NCBI GenBank assembly: GCA_018819005.1
Contig: JAHJQU010000467.1
Coordinates: 1-5,077 of the forward strand
Origin: Pseudomonadota bacterium
GTDB lineage: Bacteria > Desulfobacterota > Desulfobacteria > Desulfobacterales > RPRI01
DNA: 5,077 bases
Reading direction: 5' to 3'
This document shows positions 4,942 to 5,077 of the stretch, piece by piece. Within the stretch, counting starts at the first letter, position 1, and the number at the start of each line of letters is the position of its first letter. A model generated the notes under the pieces. The model worked only from the letters and a program-made list of their open reading frames with translations. It was not told the DNA's origin and ran no database searches. The position numbers and the translations under genes were made by a program.

Positions 4942-5077
4942 CGGTGGTCGGGATTGTTTGAACAGCAAAAAGAGTTTTTTAAGTGATAAGCTGCTCTTGT
5001 TCAAGCTGCTGCCTCTTTCTTGGGCAGTGTTGCCCAGTAAACTACATCTGGTGTTCTCTTGTCAAGGCTTTGATGCC
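4939..5077 (-). mobile_element. IS3-family insertion sequence, right (3') end, inserted in the helicase gene
   Basis: Sequence after about 4938 no longer encodes helicase. On the reverse strand it carries the last 24 codons of an IS3-type transposase followed by about 60 non-coding bases, which is usual for the 3' end of such elements. The exact end is uncertain: it may be TAGCGGTGGTCGGGATTG from 4939, or TGGTCGGGATTG from 4945, the latter fitting the TG...CA ends common in IS3 elements. CCGCT/AGCGG (4932-4936 and 4940-4944) is a small palindrome across the junction. TTGAACA/TGTTCAA (4958-4964 and 4998-5004) is a second inverted pair inside the element. The opposite end and the target duplication lie outside the window. 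Confidence 0.75.
5001..5077 (-). CDS. IS3-family transposase (OrfB), C-terminal end, partial
   Basis: On the reverse strand the frame reads HQSLDKRTPDVVYWATLPKK and ends with EAAA before TGA at 5001-5003. H-Q-S/A-L then R-T-P-x-x-Y-W is the standard C-terminal end of the DDE integrase-core transposase (OrfB) of IS3-family elements, usually preceded by N-x-x-R-P. Only 24 residues are visible, so catalytic DDE residues, the subgroup and the integrity of the transposase cannot be judged. Confidence 0.82.
   Translation of the reverse strand, partial: HQSLDKRTPDVVYWATLPKKEAAA

Noticed and set aside
4932..4944. CCGCT-TTT-AGCGG considered as a transcription terminator
   Set aside because: The five-base stem is short, lacks a T tract and lies across the helicase-IS junction; more likely a junction coincidence.

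Overview
The window looks like an accessory island in a Gram-negative bacterial chromosome of moderate base composition. The mix of an IS3-family end, an integron-type attC-like site, a phage-type integrase remnant and a TrkH/KtrB potassium channel would suit a Desulfobacterota-like proteobacterium. That placement is impression only; nothing here fixes the taxon.

Layout. Positions 1-448 (minus) hold the N-terminal third of a TrkH/KtrB potassium-uptake protein that runs off the left edge. Directly upstream of it on the same strand, 460-838 carries the decayed remains of a tyrosine recombinase (phage integrase): an intact N-terminal tip, a frameshift with a large internal deletion, and a piece of the late catalytic domain. 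A divergent intergenic stretch (839-969) leads to a small basic plus-strand protein of unknown function (970-1266). A few bases after its stop lies an imperfect inverted repeat (1280-1349) with the layout of an integron attC site, including a single extrahelical base, so gene plus site resemble one integron gene cassette.

From about 1486 to 4938 there is a tightly overlapping three-gene restriction-modification operon on the plus strand: M1 (1486-2130), a short adenine-methyltransferase-like protein with the SAM-binding motifs but no NPPY catalytic motif; M2 (2120-3631), an Eco57I-type N6-adenine methyltransferase with NPPY; and R (3624 onward), a fusion of a GIY-YIG/T5orf172-type nuclease domain with an SF2 DEYH-box helicase. 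M1 and M2 probably act as a methyltransferase pair or complex, with R as the translocating or cleaving subunit. 

R is doubly broken here. A run of six G (3896-3901) puts the nuclease and helicase parts in different frames, where removal of one G would join them. The helicase is then cut off after its first RecA-like domain at about 4939 by an IS3-family element, whose transposase C-terminus is read on the minus strand (5001-5077). As it stands the locus should be able to methylate but not restrict, unless the G run is phase-variable and the rest of R survives beyond the insertion.
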